Source: Delftia sp. PS-11 (GTDB taxonomy: Bacteria > Pseudomonadota > Gammaproteobacteria > Burkholderiales > Burkholderiaceae_C). Taken from it: a stretch of DNA of 64,000 nucleotides. The notes under the pieces were generated by a model. It had not been told where the DNA came from and searched no databases. It worked only from the letters and a program-made list of their open reading frames with translations. The position numbers and the translations under genes were made by a program. This document shows, one piece after another, positions 45,116 through 53,739 of the stretch. Within the stretch, counting starts at the first letter, position 1. Each line of letters begins with the position of its first letter. Where the stretch lies: the NCBI RefSeq assembly GCF_029870285.1, contig NZ_JACSYA010000019.1:1-64000 (forward strand). The letters run 5' to 3'.

Positions 45116-45617
45116 GATATTACTGGATTCCACGTTAAAGGCAAAGTTGATTTAAGAAAATCATCAATTCTCTTAATCTCCATAGAGCTAAGCGCAACGA
45201 ATTTTCTTAAATCATCAATATTTCCAGTTGGCCAAAAACTTCCTTGATGCCCGCTTGGATTCAAACCTGCAACCTGCAAAGCCTTCCAAACAAAGTCAAT
45301 ACAACTATTAGAAAGACCATTATAAAAATCATCAAACCCATTTATTTTTGGATTTTCACCAAAATTCTTCAATGCATCGTACTGAAATTTTGTAATTTCT
45401 ATAGTTTTAGAGAAATCATATCATTTGTAATAAAAATCATCAGGGCCATGCGTATTTACGTCACCTGGGGCAAAAGGATTTCCAACATTATTTTTATCAG
45501 GAGAAAATCCATAACTAGAAATCACTCCATTACCATCATTCAAAGAAAACCACATATGACCAACAGATGAAACACCTCCATCAGAGGTCGGGGTTCCTCT
45601 ACCAGCAATCTTTACTG

Positions 45618-46223
45618 TCACATAGGGCATGTTTTACTCCTATCCACATTTTCAGGATCAAATGAAATTTTGAATTTATCCATACCTATCAAAAAATAGG
45701 TAGATATATCTTCATATTCTTTGTGTTTTGATTCTTTTTCTATCAATATCCTATATTCACCTGGCACAAGATCGCATCTTCCAATATCTTTCGTAAATCT
45801 CCCCCCTCCCCAAGATGTCAGTACTGGAATCACGTTTTTTTTATAAATCTCTACATAAGAATTATTTTGTTTTTTAAAAATCCTCAAATTTACAGGGGTC
45901 ATCACTCCAGGCTCAACAGGTAAACCATTTTTATCCAATTGATAACCACCAATTATTTTCAAAATACGATTTCTTTCAAAATCATCATCTTCATGATAAT
46001 TAAATCTAATAGAAAAATAATAAATCCAATGTTTATCTATTTTAAAATCAAAATCAGCTATTACACCAGATTCAGAAAATTTTAAAACTTTTTTTAACGG
46101 CGGTTTATTCAACTCAAAATATTCTGAATAAATAATTCTAAAAATCAATATAAATAATATTGAAATTAATAACTTTATTCTTATTTTTTTTATAAACTCA
46201 AGTAAGTAATGGTAAATTTTCAT
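45618..46223 (-). CDS. DUF5625-like protein, candidate immunity protein
   Basis: A 201-residue, very AT-rich gene. A single N-terminal membrane helix (about residues 17-34) precedes a periplasmic domain with KIDKHWIYYFSIRFNYHEDD, GGYQLDKNGLPVEPGVMTPV, VIPVLTSWGGGRFTKDIGRC and STYFLIGMDKFKISF. I recognise this as DUF5625. Its stop lies 13 bp inside the RTX effector gene that follows, so the two are translated together. A membrane-anchored periplasmic protein coupled to a putative toxin suggests immunity. That is an inference. Confidence 0.8.
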   Translation of the reverse strand: MKIYHYLLEFIKKIRIKLLISILFILIFRIIYSEYFELNKPPLKKVLKFSESGVIADFDFKIDKHWIYYFSIRFNYHEDDDFERNRILKIIGGYQLDKNGLPVEPGVMTPVNLRIFKKQNNSYVEIYKKNVIPVLTSWGGGRFTKDIGRCDLVPGEYRILIEKESKHKEYEDISTYFLIGMDKFKISFDPENVDRSKTCPM

Positions 46224-46237
46224 AAATTATCTAGCCC

Positions 46238-46369
46238 TCAAAAATTTACTCCCAATCTCTGCCCAGGACTAGGAAAATTTTCAATCATCGAATGCTTACC
46301 GGCTTTTATCTATTCCATCAAATTCATTCCCGACACCAATTTCACGGACCGCCCACCCACATCGATATG
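46238..46369 (-). pseudogene. remnant of an hlyD 3' end
   Basis: Translated on the minus strand this reads [19 protein letters not shown], stop, IKAGKHSMIENF and onwards. It matches the C-terminus of the complete HlyD at 47631 (HIDVDGRPVKLAPGMN, then AEIKTGKRRVIEYL) at most positions, but with a stop and many substitutions. Its first bases also encode the odd C-terminal residues of the truncated effector, in another frame. It marks an old position of the hlyD end. Confidence 0.88.
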
Positions 46370-47202
46370 CATTTTTTCAGCTTGATGCTGGCCACGCCAG
46401 CCTCTGCCAGTGTCTGCAACTTATTGGCCTGGCTGATACCATCCTGATTGAGGTCGCGCCATATGCGCAGGCTGGCGTACTGGGCATCCTTGGCATCGAA
46501 GACACCATCACCCGCCCCGCCATCGGTACCACCGACATCCAGTTCGCTGAGTGCCGCAAACCCGTGGGCTGCCTTTTGTCCATTGGCCATCAGGGTTTCA
46601 TCGCCAAACAACTCACGCCCCGAGTCAATCAGACCATTGCCATTGCGATCCCAAACCAGCAGGCCATCATCAGCCTGAACCCAGGCCGTACCGGTCTTGA
46701 TGCCGTCGCCGTTGGTGTCAAACTGGATTTGACTGGCCAGAGGGGAGATTTCTATGCCATCGCCGTCGAGGTCCAAGACTAAGGGGTCTACCCAGACGTA
46801 GTGGATAGTTTTGACTAATGGATCAGGTGTAATACCCAACAATTCAGATATTAACTTTTTTCCCTCTTTTTCATGAATAACATCATAAATCCATCCTCCA
46901 ATATTCAATTTTCTAGCTTCATCTATGAGCACCCCAACCAACTCACCCGCCACATACCCAGCCAAAGCTTTTTCTTTCTTTATCCCACTTCCATCAATAG
47001 ATTTACCCAATCTCCACAGCGTCAGCCATCGGCCAAAACCCTCCAACGCAGAATAAGTCCTAAAATATCCTTCTGCAGAAATTGCAGCTGCGATTTGTGC
47101 AGTTAATTTTGCTGTATCTGCGACAACCATCTCAGAATCACCCATTTCTATCGCTGTTTTTATGTTATCAACATTTTTAAACACAAACAACAAATCTGAC
47201 AT
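46342..47202 (-). CDS. truncated effector with alternative N-terminal domain
   Basis: A 286-residue protein. Residues 1-125 are a helical, Ala/Gly-containing domain ([39 protein letters not shown]) unrelated to the N-terminus of the RTX effector. Then comes the shared junction module from [20 protein letters not shown] to GVASIKL with its calcium motifs. The match stops there, and [11 protein letters not shown] ends the protein inside the hlyD remnant. It has no RTX repeats and no C-terminal secretion region. GGAGG, inside the end of the upstream gene, precedes ATG 47202. Confidence 0.85.
   Translation of the reverse strand: MSDLLFVFKNVDNIKTAIEMGDSEMVVADTAKLTAQIAAAISAEGYFRTYSALEGFGRWLTLWRLGKSIDGSGIKKEKALAGYVAGELVGVLIDEARKLNIGGWIYDVIHEKEGKKLISELLGITPDPLVKTIHYVWVDPLVLDLDGDGIEISPLASQIQFDTNGDGIKTGTAWVQADDGLLVWDRNGNGLIDSGRELFGDETLMANGQKAAHGFAALSELDVGGTDGGAGDGVFDAKDAQYASLRIWRDLNQDGISQANKLQTLAEAGVASIKLKKCISMWVGGP
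46379..46846 (-). repeat. junction module, copy 2 (direct repeat)
   Basis: Second copy of the 468-bp junction. It lies in the truncated effector gene, in the same direction as copy 1 at 44648-45115. Recombination between them would delete the DUF5625 gene and the hlyD remnant. Confidence 0.9.
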
Positions 47203-47204
47203 AG

Positions 47205-47480
47205 TCACCTCCCAATAAACATCAAAGAGAAAAATGTCACACTAATAAAGGATCCAAGATTAAAATATTGCTTCTCATGGCAATCAACTCTAATCCTAAT
47301 AAACATAAGAATTATTACAAAAGAAAAAAGAAGATAACTCAATGGAGAAAGGGCTCCATCTCCATAAATATCAGGCTTAAAAAATTTTACAATAAACAAA
47401 ATACACCATATCAAAGTATTGAATCCATCAATAGATGTAATCAACTCTTTAAACAAGTCTGATATTGAGTAAATACCCAT
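47205..47480 (-). CDS. small membrane protein, candidate immunity protein
   Basis: A 91-residue, AT-rich gene. Two hydrophobic helices ([15 protein letters not shown] and [17 protein letters not shown]), with a third hydrophobic end ([14 protein letters not shown]), indicate an inner-membrane protein. No family is recognised. Its stop lies three bases upstream of the truncated effector start, and its last codons contain that gene's ribosome-binding site. This mirrors the DUF5625-effector pair downstream and suggests immunity to the second effector head. GGGGG lies just before its ATG. Confidence 0.65.
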   Translation of the reverse strand: MGIYSISDLFKELITSIDGFNTLIWCILFIVKFFKPDIYGDGALSPLSYLLFSFVIILMFIRIRVDCHEKQYFNLGSFISVTFFSLMFIGR

Positions 47481-47630
47481 ATTACCCCCGAATAATTAAA
47501 AATTGAATGCAAATAATGTGTTATTAAATTTTTACGCAAATATCTATTAAAATAAAAATTTCAATTTAATTTTTAAAATATTTATTTTCATTTTTATTAG
47601 TCAATAAATTTCCATTAAATTCGCAAAAAA

Positions 47631-49130
47631 TTACCTCTCCCTCAAACTCTCACTCCCCATCCTCTGAATAGGACTCAGCAAATACTCAATTACCCGGCGT
47701 TTCCCGGTTTTGATCTCTGCTGTCACATTCATTCCCGGCGCCAATTTCACGGGCCGCCCATCCACATCGATATGCGTGCGGCCCAGCTTCACGGTGACGG
47801 GAAAGATGGCGCCGCGCTTTTCATCGTTGACGGCGTCCTGGGTGACTTTCTCGACCACGGCCGGCACGGTGCCGTAGCGCGTGAACAAGAAGGTTTCGAG
47901 CTTGACGGCCACTTCCTGGCCCGGCGCCACAAAGCCGATGTCCTTGTTGTCCAGCAGCACTTCGGCGTGGACCTGGGCACTGTCGGGCACGACGACCAGC
48001 AGGGCCTGGGCTTCGGTGACGACGCCGCCTTCGGTATGCATGGCCAGTTGCTGCACGGTGCCGGTGACCGGGGCGGTCAGTGTGGCCAGGCGTTCGCGCT
48101 GGGTGGCCTTGGCCAGTTCCTGGCCGGTCTGGTGGCGCTTGAGGTCGGCCTGGGCCTGGCGCTCGCTGAGCGTGCGGCGGGTTTCGGCCAGAAAGGCGCT
48201 GCGCGAATGTTCGGTTTCCAGCAGTGCAGCCCGGGTTTCCTGCAGGCGGGCCTGCTGGGTGGCCAGGTCGCGCTCCAGTTCGATGCGCTCGCGCCTGCGG
48301 TCCTGGTTGGCATGGCTGGGGGCATAGCCTTGCTCTGCCAGTGCCTGGATGTCTTTTTCGCGCTGGCGTGCAATGGGCAGCGTGGATTCAAGCTTGGCGA
48401 TCATGGCCTGCACAGTGGCCATTTCCGCCTGCCGGCGCTGGTGCTCGGCAGCAAGCCGCGCCAGCCGCGCCGTGATGTCGTTCCATTCAGCCGCCAGTTG
48501 TGCCTGCGCCTGGGCGCGCTCCGGCGCGCCCCAGCCTTGCGGCAGGTGGCGGGGGTCCAGGCGGGCAGGCGCTGGTGCACCGGATGCCCCTGGCAGGGCT
48601 TGCTGCAGGGCGCGTGTGCGCAGCCACTCGGACTGCGCTTCTTTCAGGGCCTCGCGCAGGCTGCTTTTGTCGGCCTGGGCGTTGGTGGGGTCCAGCTCGA
48701 CCAGGGGCTGGCCCGCCTGCACATGGTCGCCATCCTTGACCAGGATGCGCCGCACCACGCTGCGCTCCAGCGGCTGCACGACCTTGGTGCGGTCGCTGAC
48801 GATGATGCGACCGGGCGCCACGGCGACGATGTCGATGCGCCCGATGATGGACCAGGCCAGGGCGGCCACGAACAAGGCCATGATGGTCCAGGCAACGCGC
48901 CGGGGCGCGGGGTGTACGGGCGTTTCCTGCAGGCTCAGTGCGGCAGGCAAAAAGGCCGCTTCGTCGGCCAGGCGCCGTGGACCCGCGAGTTCAGCGCGGT
49001 GCGCCCAGGCAGCCGCGAAGACGGCGCGGTAGCGGGCCAGCAGTTCAATGGCAGGGTGGCGCGGCGGTGCAGGCATGGCAGTTGGCGCGGGGGCCAGCAG
49101 GCAGGACTGAGGGGCGTGGTGCTGTGTCAT
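47631..49130 (-). CDS. HlyD-family type I secretion adaptor
   Basis: A 499-residue membrane fusion protein that links the ABC exporter to an outer-membrane TolC. A cytoplasmic N-terminus and one membrane helix (MALFVAALAWSIIGRIDIVA) are followed by a lipoyl-like domain (VKDGDHVQAGQPLVELDPT), a long coiled coil (about residues 185-345) and a C-terminal beta domain ending in the HlyD signature PGMNVTAEIKTGKRRVIEYL. Its start overlaps the exporter stop by 4 bp. No TolC gene is in the window, so a housekeeping TolC is presumably used. Confidence 0.95.
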   Translation of the reverse strand: MTQHHAPQSCLLAPAPTAMPAPPRHPAIELLARYRAVFAAAWAHRAELAGPRRLADEAAFLPAALSLQETPVHPAPRRVAWTIMALFVAALAWSIIGRIDIVAVAPGRIIVSDRTKVVQPLERSVVRRILVKDGDHVQAGQPLVELDPTNAQADKSSLREALKEAQSEWLRTRALQQALPGASGAPAPARLDPRHLPQGWGAPERAQAQAQLAAEWNDITARLARLAAEHQRRQAEMATVQAMIAKLESTLPIARQREKDIQALAEQGYAPSHANQDRRRERIELERDLATQQARLQETRAALLETEHSRSAFLAETRRTLSERQAQADLKRHQTGQELAKATQRERLATLTAPVTGTVQQLAMHTEGGVVTEAQALLVVVPDSAQVHAEVLLDNKDIGFVAPGQEVAVKLETFLFTRYGTVPAVVEKVTQDAVNDEKRGAIFPVTVKLGRTHIDVDGRPVKLAPGMNVTAEIKTGKRRVIEYLLSPIQRMGSESLRER

Positions 49131-51409
49131 GCCGCCACCTCGGGCTGTTGCGGGCCGCCAGTGCTGCGAGGATCAGCAGGGCCGCCTGCCGGAGCCCCGG
49201 CATGGCCGCCCTGCATGCGCCACAGGTGGGCGTACAGGCCTTGTGGTTTCTGGATCAGCGCCTCGTGCGGCCCGACCTCGGCGATGCAGCCTTTGTCCAG
49301 CACGATGATGCGGTGCGCGTGGCGCACGGCGCTGAGGCGGTGGGCGATGATGAACACGGTGCGCCCCTGGCAGATGTGTGCCATGTTGCGCTGGATGATG
49401 GCTTCGCTTTCGTAGTCGAGCGCGCTGGTGGCTTCGTCCAGGATGAGAATGCGCGGGTTGGTGAACAGCGCCCGCGCGATAGCGATGCGCTGGCGTTGGC
49501 CGCCCGACAGGCTGCCGCCTTGCTCGCCGACCAGGGTGTCGTAGCCTTCGGGCAGTTCGCTGATGAAGTCGTGCGCGCCCGCCAGCCGCGCGGCATGCAC
49601 GACCGCCTCGATGGGGGCCGCAGGGTCGGTGATGGCGATGTTCTCGCGCACGCTGCGGTTGAACAGCAGGTTTTCCTGCAGCACCACCCCTACCTGGCGG
49701 CGCAGCTGGGTGGCGTCGATCAGGCTGATGTCGATGCCATCCACCAGGATGCGGCCTTGCTCGGGGGTGTACAGCCGCTGCACGAGCTTGGTCAGTGTGC
49801 TTTTGCCTGAACCCGAGCGGCCCACGATGCCCAGCACTTCGCCGGGGCGCACGTCCAGATGCAGCCCCCGCAGCACGGGGGTAGCCTCGGGGCGGTAGCG
49901 GAAATGCACGCCGTCAAGGGTGATGTGCCCCCGGATGGGCGGCAGTTGCGCAGCGCTGCTGGGAGGCACCTCGGTGCGGGTGTTGAGGATGTCGCCCAGC
50001 CGCGCCATGGAGATGCCGGTCTGCTGGAAGTCGGTCCACAGCTGGGCCATGCGCATGATGGGCTGCGCCACGCGCTGGGCAAACATGTTGAAGGCCACGA
50101 ACTGGCCGACGGTGAGTTCGCTGTCCATGACCAGCCGCGCGCCCCACCACAGCGTGGCGGCATTGACCAGCTTGCCGATGAGGCCCACGCCTTCATGCGC
50201 CCAGCTGGCGACGTTCTGGCTCTTGAAACTGGCGCTGACGTAAGCGGCCAGCTGGTTGTCCCAACGGCGCGCGAAAGCGGGCTCCAGCGCGCCAGCCTTG
50301 ACGGTCTGTATGCCGGTGACGGTTTCCACCAGCATGGCCTGGTTTTCGGCGCCACGCGCGAATTTGTGGTCCAGGCGCCTGCGCAGCAAGGGCACGACGG
50401 CCAGGCTCAGCCCGAAATACAGCGGCAGGCTGACCAGCACGACCAGGGTCAGGGGCACGCTATACAGAAACATGACGCCAATGAAGACGACCGAGAACAG
50501 CACGTCCAGCAGCACAGTCAGCGCATTGCCTGTGAGAAAACTGCGGATGTTTTCCAGCTCGCGCACGCGCGCCACCGAATCGCCCACGCGCCGCGCCTGG
50601 AAATAGGCCAGCGGCAATTGCACGAGATGGCGGAAAAGCCGCGCGCCCAGTTCCACATCGATGCGGCTGGTGGTGTGGCTGAAAACATAGCTGCGCAGGC
50701 CATTGAGCAGGCTTTCAAAGACCACGATCACCACCAGCCCGATGACCAGTACATCCAGAGTGGTCATTCCACGGTGCACCAGCACCTTGTCAATCACGAC
50801 CTGAAAGAACAGCGGGCTGACCAGCGCGAACAATTGCAGCATCAGCGAAATGAACAGCACTTCGCCCAGCAGCCTGCGGTGTTTGACCAGGCTGGGGATG
50901 AACCAGGCGAAATCGAATCTGGCCAATGCCCCCGCCAGGCTGGCGCGGCTGGTGACCAGGATGAGTTCGCCGCTCCAGCGCGCCGCAAAGTCCTGCAGGG
51001 ATTCGATGAGCGGGCGGCTGTGCGCGCCCTCGGCCGCCGGGTCCTGCAGCAGCACGCGCTGCTCGTCGCACTGGGCAAGCACCACGGCCCGCGTGTCGCC
51101 CTCCTGGCTGCGCACCAGGGCCAGGGCTGGCAGCGGCATCAACGGCAGCCGCATGGCATCACAGCGCGACAGCCGCGCCTTCAGGCCCAGGTGCTTTGCC
51201 GCCCTGAGCAAGTCCTGCACGCTGGCCGGGTCGCTGGACTGCAGCCCCAGCTGATGGGCCAGTGTCTGCGGATCGGCGGCAATCTGGTGCAGCCGGGCCA
51301 GCATGCACAAAGCCCGCAAATCGCTGCGCTGGGCTTGCTGCACGCCCGGATGTGCCTCTCCCGTTCGCTGGCTATCGGCAGATGGCCGATGCGCTTGGCG
51401 CTCCTCCAT
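49127..51409 (-). CDS. HlyB-like type I secretion ABC exporter with degenerate C39 domain
   Basis: A 760-residue exporter. The N-terminal 150 residues are a C39 peptidase-like domain without the catalytic cysteine at its proper place, as in HlyB, so it probably docks the substrate without cleavage. Six membrane helices and an ATPase domain follow, with Walker A GRSGSGKST (530-538), LSGGQ (634-638), Walker B ILILDE (654-659) and the H-loop histidine near 690. Start ATG 51409 has GGGGA five bases upstream; codons before it do not look coding. First gene of the secretion-effector unit. Confidence 0.95.
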   Translation of the reverse strand: MEERQAHRPSADSQRTGEAHPGVQQAQRSDLRALCMLARLHQIAADPQTLAHQLGLQSSDPASVQDLLRAAKHLGLKARLSRCDAMRLPLMPLPALALVRSQEGDTRAVVLAQCDEQRVLLQDPAAEGAHSRPLIESLQDFAARWSGELILVTSRASLAGALARFDFAWFIPSLVKHRRLLGEVLFISLMLQLFALVSPLFFQVVIDKVLVHRGMTTLDVLVIGLVVIVVFESLLNGLRSYVFSHTTSRIDVELGARLFRHLVQLPLAYFQARRVGDSVARVRELENIRSFLTGNALTVLLDVLFSVVFIGVMFLYSVPLTLVVLVSLPLYFGLSLAVVPLLRRRLDHKFARGAENQAMLVETVTGIQTVKAGALEPAFARRWDNQLAAYVSASFKSQNVASWAHEGVGLIGKLVNAATLWWGARLVMDSELTVGQFVAFNMFAQRVAQPIMRMAQLWTDFQQTGISMARLGDILNTRTEVPPSSAAQLPPIRGHITLDGVHFRYRPEATPVLRGLHLDVRPGEVLGIVGRSGSGKSTLTKLVQRLYTPEQGRILVDGIDISLIDATQLRRQVGVVLQENLLFNRSVRENIAITDPAAPIEAVVHAARLAGAHDFISELPEGYDTLVGEQGGSLSGGQRQRIAIARALFTNPRILILDEATSALDYESEAIIQRNMAHICQGRTVFIIAHRLSAVRHAHRIIVLDKGCIAEVGPHEALIQKPQGLYAHLWRMQGGHAGAPAGGPADPRSTGGPQQPEVAA

Positions 51410-51859
51410 TCGTTCCCCTTGTGTCATGCATTTGAAATGCCACCGGAAAATGCCCAATGACAGACAAATGCTAGCGCAAAGCAATTTTTGCCACCCAAGG
51501 CAAATCAACACAAAGAGAACAGATATTTTCGAAGCAGAAAAATCAGACAAGTCTTATAAGACCAATCTCAAAATCTTCTTTTTTATCAGTCAGCCACAAG
51601 TATCAATAATGCATTCTTTAGCTACGTTCAACATAAAAGATTAGCTCACCATCTTTAATGGACGCACATGCATTTGGTTACTTTTTGGCAATAAAAGGGG
51701 ATTTTCCATACACTTGCTACACCGTGCTGCAGGCCATGGGCAGAGGGACATGCTGGCAGAAGGCGCCCGACGGCGGGCGCGGAGCATGCACCGGGCAGGA
51801 AATGGGAGCCTGCGCCGGCGAGTGCAGCAGACCTTTGCCCAAGTCTGCTGCAGGGATCA
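51410..51859. other. AT-rich intergenic region upstream of the secretion operon
   Basis: This 450-bp gap carries the promoter region of the HlyB-like gene (AT-rich, about 51430-51720). Its right end holds a hairpin downstream of the third acyl-CoA operon. Frames crossing it are not credible genes. Confidence 0.5.
51823..51852 (-). terminator. hairpin downstream of Bug gene
   Basis: TGCAGCAGAC (51823-51832) pairs perfectly with GTCTGCTGCA (51843-51852). On the minus strand it starts seven bases after the Bug gene stop. No T-run follows, so it may stabilise or end the operon mRNA with Rho. Confidence 0.6.
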
Positions 51860-52837
51860 TCACTCCACGGTGATGCCGTTGGTCTTGACCACTGTGTCCC
51901 AGCGCTTGCGCTCGGCGGCCACGAAGGTGGAGAAGGCCTGCGAGGTACTGCCCACGGGCGTGAGGCCCAGGCTGGCCAGGCTGGCGCGCGTGGCAGGCAG
52001 GGCCAGGGCTTTTTGCACCAGTTCCTGCAGCTTTTTCACGGTTTCAGGTGCGGCGCCTGCAGGCAGGAAGAAGCCATTCCATTCGGTGACTTCAAAGCCA
52101 TTGATGCCGCTTTCGGCCACGGTGGGCACGTTGGGCAACTCGGGCATGCGCCGGGCCGAGGAGACGGCCAGGGCCTTGAGCTTGCCAGCCTTGACATAGT
52201 TCAGGCTGGAGGCGGCATTGGCAAAGTAGACATCGACCTGGCCGCCCATGACATCGACGATGGCTGGCGCACCGCCCTTGTAGGGGACATGCACGGCCTC
52301 GAATTTGGCATTGGACTTGAGCAGTTCGGTGGCCATCTGGGCCAGGCTGCCGGGACCATAGGAGGCATAGGTCAGCCGGCCGGGCTTTTCCCGCGCCGCT
52401 TTCATGTAGTCGGACAGGCTGTTGTAGGGCGATGACGGAGCGGCCACAAGGATGTTGGGTACGCTGACTGCCTGGGACACGGCAATGAAGTCCTTGGCTG
52501 CATCATAGGGCAGCTTGCGCAGGGCCGGGTTAATGGCGAAGGATGAGGCGTCGTACAGCACCGTATATCCGTCAGCCTTGGCGCGCGCCACAAAGGCTGC
52601 GCCAATGGCGCCACTGGCCCCGGCCTTGTTGTCCACCACCACGCTTTGACCCGACACTTCGCCCATGGCCTTGGCGATGATGCGCGCCGCGTTGTCAGCG
52701 CCACCGCCCGCAGAGAAAGGCACGACAAGGGTGATGGCCTGGCCTGCGGGGTATTCGGCAGCGTGCAGCGCGCCCTGCGCCAGGCACAGGCCTGCAGCGG
52801 CCAGCAACATCGGCAGGGGCAGTCGTTTGTTCATCAT
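51860..52837 (-). CDS. Bug/TctC-family periplasmic binding protein
   Basis: A 325-residue exported binding protein, with signal peptide MMNKRLPLPMLLAAAGLCLA ending in HAA. Motifs are ITLVVPFSAGGGADNAARII, VVVDNKAGASGAIG, GYTVLYDASS and PYKGGAPAIVDVMGGQVD. ATG 52837 is used because AGGAG lies eight bases upstream. It is the last gene of the operon starting at 56861, which contains a second, different Bug gene. The two may have different ligands or affinities. Confidence 0.93.
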   Translation of the reverse strand: MMNKRLPLPMLLAAAGLCLAQGALHAAEYPAGQAITLVVPFSAGGGADNAARIIAKAMGEVSGQSVVVDNKAGASGAIGAAFVARAKADGYTVLYDASSFAINPALRKLPYDAAKDFIAVSQAVSVPNILVAAPSSPYNSLSDYMKAAREKPGRLTYASYGPGSLAQMATELLKSNAKFEAVHVPYKGGAPAIVDVMGGQVDVYFANAASSLNYVKAGKLKALAVSSARRMPELPNVPTVAESGINGFEVTEWNGFFLPAGAAPETVKKLQELVQKALALPATRASLASLGLTPVGSTSQAFSTFVAAERKRWDTVVKTNGITVE

Positions 52838-52905
52838 CCAATTCACTCCTGTAGGTTGGTATTCAGGTGTTGCAGTATTAACCGAAAAAAATCCCCTACT
52901 GCGTA

Positions 52906-53739
52906 CTATTCAAATCCATATAACGCAATGGGGTTTTCCACCAGCACGCGTGCGCGCTGGCCGGCATCGGGGATCCAGCGCTCCAGCAGCGCCAGCATCA
53001 GCGCCGTATCAGGCGGGTGCGCGGTCTCGGTCACATGCGGCCAGTCGCTGCCCCAGACCAGGCGCTGGGGCGCTTCGCGCACCCAGGCACGGGCCAGGCC
53101 ATCGCTGTCGGCATAGCCGCCTGCCAGGCCCACGTCGCTGTTCAGATAGGGACCGGACAGCTTGACCCAGGCCCGGCCCTGCTGCACCAGATCGCGCACC
53201 ACGCCGAAGGCGGCATGGGTGCTGCCCACGCCCACAGGCAGCCGTGCCATGTGATCGAACACCATGGTGCAGGGCAGGCGCTGCAGCAGTGCCTGTTGCT
53301 CGACGATCTGCCCGGCAAGCCAGTGCAGTTGCACATGCCAGCCCAGGGCAGCGATGCGCCGTGCCAGGGGCTCCAGCATGTCCAGGCGCACCGCAGCATC
53401 GCGGTCGCTGTGCAGCGAAAAGCGGATGCCCCGGATGCCGCCTTCATGCAGCGCGCGCAACTGGCTGTCGCTCACATCCGGGCGAACGACGGCGATGCCG
53501 CGCGTATGGGCCGCGCCCAGGTGGCTGATGGCCTGCAGCGTGGCACGGTTGTCCGTGCCGTGGGCGCGCGGCTGGACGATGACGGCGCGCGCCAGGCCCA
53601 GGCGCTTGCGCAGCGCAGCGTAGTCGGCTGCCGTGGCGCCATGGCGCATGGCCTGGGGCGCCTCGGGCGCGAAGCGGGGATCGAAGGCATGCAGGTGGGC
53701 ATCGCAGGCAAGCGCCGGCATGGCTGGCGGCGCTTGCAT
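52906..53739 (-). CDS. amidohydrolase, 2-pyrone-4,6-dicarboxylate hydrolase-like
   Basis: A 277-residue TIM-barrel hydrolase of the amidohydrolase superfamily, nearest in style to LigI and other lactonases. The HxH motif is in CDAHLHAFD, another His in QLHWLAGQ, DHMARLP follows and the catalytic Asp is in VWGSDWPHVTE. It would open a lactone or hydrolyse a similar ring product. ATG 53739 overlaps the CoA-transferase stop (ATGA), with GAGGAG upstream. The substrate is unknown. Confidence 0.87.
   Translation of the reverse strand: MQAPPAMPALACDAHLHAFDPRFAPEAPQAMRHGATAADYAALRKRLGLARAVIVQPRAHGTDNRATLQAISHLGAAHTRGIAVVRPDVSDSQLRALHEGGIRGIRFSLHSDRDAAVRLDMLEPLARRIAALGWHVQLHWLAGQIVEQQALLQRLPCTMVFDHMARLPVGVGSTHAAFGVVRDLVQQGRAWVKLSGPYLNSDVGLAGGYADSDGLARAWVREAPQRLVWGSDWPHVTETAHPPDTALMLALLERWIPDAGQRARVLVENPIALYGFE

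Larger units (their letters stand above)
42265..45630 (-). pseudogene. large modular RTX effector with two in-frame stop codons
   Basis: One 1122-codon frame encodes a type I secreted, calcium-binding effector. An N-terminal domain (codons 1-175) holds GHMWFSL and SNSCIDFVWKAL, suggestive of a permuted NlpC/P60-like Cys-His enzyme. A junction module with calcium motifs ([32 protein letters not shown]) follows, then a body domain, two blocks of GGxGxDxLx repeats and a C-terminal HCBP-like domain. In-frame TGA at 45421-45423 (codon 70) and TAG at 44560-44562 (codon 357) interrupt it without any frameshift. From memory of relatives, the second should be CAG (DGSEGQAGSF). No ATG follows either stop. 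The start overlaps the DUF5625 gene by 13 bp. Confidence 0.85.

Noticed and set aside
44560..45372. The middle part of the RTX gene as an independent gene starting at TTG 45372
   Set aside because: The frame is continuous upstream through one TGA into the 69-codon segment that holds the true ATG.
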